Of a DNA stretch of 5,951 nucleotides, positions 5,419-5,951 are shown in pieces; positions within the stretch are counted from its first letter, which is position 1; each line of letters starts with the position of its first letter. Both the position numbers and the translations under genes were made by a program. The notes beneath the pieces are model-generated. The model ran no database searches. It was not told the origin of the DNA and saw only the letters and a program-made list of their open reading frames with translations. The stretch comes from an uncultured Clostridia bacterium. GTDB lineage: Bacteria > Bacillota > Clostridia > Lachnospirales > Anaerotignaceae. Location: positions 1-5,951 of the forward strand of contig CALASU010000097.1 of NCBI GenBank assembly GCA_937888765.1, in the 5' to 3' direction.

Positions 5419-5535
5419 AGATATAAACAACAAACCGCAAAGGTTTGATATGTCCCCCCTCTACTGGTTTTGTCCAGTAAAGGGGGGACATATCACATCT
5501 GCATTTTGCAGGATGTGAGCGGTTTTTTGTTATCT
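5419..5535. repeat. Nested inverted-repeat element (MITE-like or structured RNA)
   Basis: The outer arms AACAACAAACCGC (5426-5438) and GCGGTTTTTTGTT (5519-5531) are complementary at 12 of 13 positions. AGATA (5419-5423) and ATCT (5532-5535) give a looser extension. Two hairpins sit inside. Hairpin A (5447-5494) has a 14-bp perfect stem GATATGTCCCCCCT / AGGGGGGACATATC, one mismatch, then TACTGG / CCAGTA with loop TTTTGT. Hairpin B (5495-5516) has ACATCTGCA / TGCAG-G-ATGT with one bulged G. A further local hairpin, CAAACC-GCAAA-GGTTTG (5431-5447), competes with the outer stem. There is no ORF inside. The T6 run (5523-5528) just after the outer stem could make the whole a terminator for the 5117 gene. 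It could also be a non-autonomous mobile element or an intergenic repeat. Confidence 0.75.
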
Positions 5536-5543
5536 GGAAGCTA

Positions 5544-5572
5544 TTGAAAATACAGACCCGAAGTGCTATGCT
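5544..5572 (+). promoter_or_regulatory. Promoter of the EamA-type transporter gene (extended -10)
   Basis: The -35 TTGAAA (5544-5549, 5/6) and -10 TATGCT (5567-5572, 4/6) are separated by 17 bp. TGC directly before the -10 gives an extended TGn motif. The predicted start is near 5579, leaving a leader of about 29 bases that contains the small palindrome TCAGATTTCTGA (5577-5588). Confidence 0.6.
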
Positions 5573-5607
5573 GAAATCAGATTTCTGACAGAAACGAGGT
5601 ACAAAAG

Positions 5608-5951
5608 ATGAATGAGAAAAAACAAGTGTTATTTGCAGATCTGGCATTACTGCTTGCGGCAGCTTTCTGGGGGATCGGATTTGTAACAGGTGACATTGCG
5701 GCAGAAAATTTCCCGCCGTTCTGGATTATGGCGATTCGTTTCACAGGTGCGGGTCTTTGGATGGGGATTTTATTCCGCCGTCATGTGAAGCGCAGTGAAA
5801 AAGCCGATATGCGTGCAGGGCTGATACTGGGGAGCATCCTCTTTATTGCACAGCCCTTTCAGATTGTCGGGCTGAAATATACAACACCGTCAAAGCAGGC
5901 GTTTTTGCTGGCAAGTTATGTTGTGATCGTGCCGTTTGTATCCTGGCTGAT
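5608..5951 (+). CDS. EamA/DMT-superfamily transporter, N-terminal part (cut by window end)
   Basis: The first 114 codons are present and the frame is open to the window edge. The start is ATG at 5608, with GAGG at 5596-5599 eight bases upstream. Membrane segments are visible at about 9-28 (LFADLALLLAAAFWGIGFVT), 36-56 (PFWIMAIRFTGAGLWMGILF), 70-87 (AGLILGSILFIAQPFQIVG) and 96-114 (QAFLLASYVVIVPFVSWL). The pattern of short helices, the AAAFWGIGFV opening and GLKYTTPSKQAFLLASYVVIVPF are typical of the first half of an EamA (DMT) drug/metabolite exporter. Full members are about 290-310 residues with ten membrane helices. The substrate cannot be predicted. A basic loop (RRHVKRSEK, 57-65) between helices 2 and 3 fits a cytoplasmic side. 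It has its own promoter and is not obviously linked to the regulators upstream. Confidence 0.88.
   Translation, partial: MNEKKQVLFADLALLLAAAFWGIGFVTGDIAAENFPPFWIMAIRFTGAGLWMGILFRRHVKRSEKADMRAGLILGSILFIAQPFQIVGLKYTTPSKQAFLLASYVVIVPFVSWL

Overview
The window looks like chromosomal DNA from a spore-forming, low-to-moderate GC Clostridia member, possibly Lachnospirales or a relative. The evidence is a CotS-family spore-coat protein, strong AGGAGG-type Shine-Dalgarno sites, intrinsic terminators with U-tracts, a PEGA-repeat membrane protein of a type common in Clostridia, and short Cro/CI-type regulators. The taxonomic placement is inference from gene content and was not checked against a database.

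Layout: (1) 1-66, the 3' part of a tRNA-Lys(CUU), closed by a strong terminator at 71-107. (2) 195-1178, a CotS-like spore-coat pseudokinase, then a terminator at 1204-1227. (3) 1282-2951, a housekeeping-type promoter and a 530-residue membrane-anchored PEGA-domain protein. Forty-seven bases later comes an alpha-phosphoglucomutase-type phosphohexomutase (2999-4729). No terminator separates these two genes, so they may be cotranscribed; a perfect 13-bp bidirectional terminator (4768-4805) ends the unit. (4) 4813-5416, two small divergent XRE-family regulators whose 88-bp intergenic region holds two near-identical palindromic operators in a nearly mirror-image arrangement. (5) 5419-5535, a compact nested inverted-repeat element with a 20-bp-class hairpin. 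(6) 5544-5951, a promoter and the start of an EamA/DMT-type transporter that runs off the window edge.

The gene starts given here differ from the longest-ORF starts wherever a Shine-Dalgarno site decides (195, 1359, 5028 complement, 5117). Most genes are ordinary core or housekeeping genes. The two parts most worth following up are the divergent two-regulator switch at 5028-5117 and the nested inverted-repeat element at 5419-5535. No complete defence system, CRISPR array, transposase or integrase is visible. No gene-free stretch exceeds about 200 bases.
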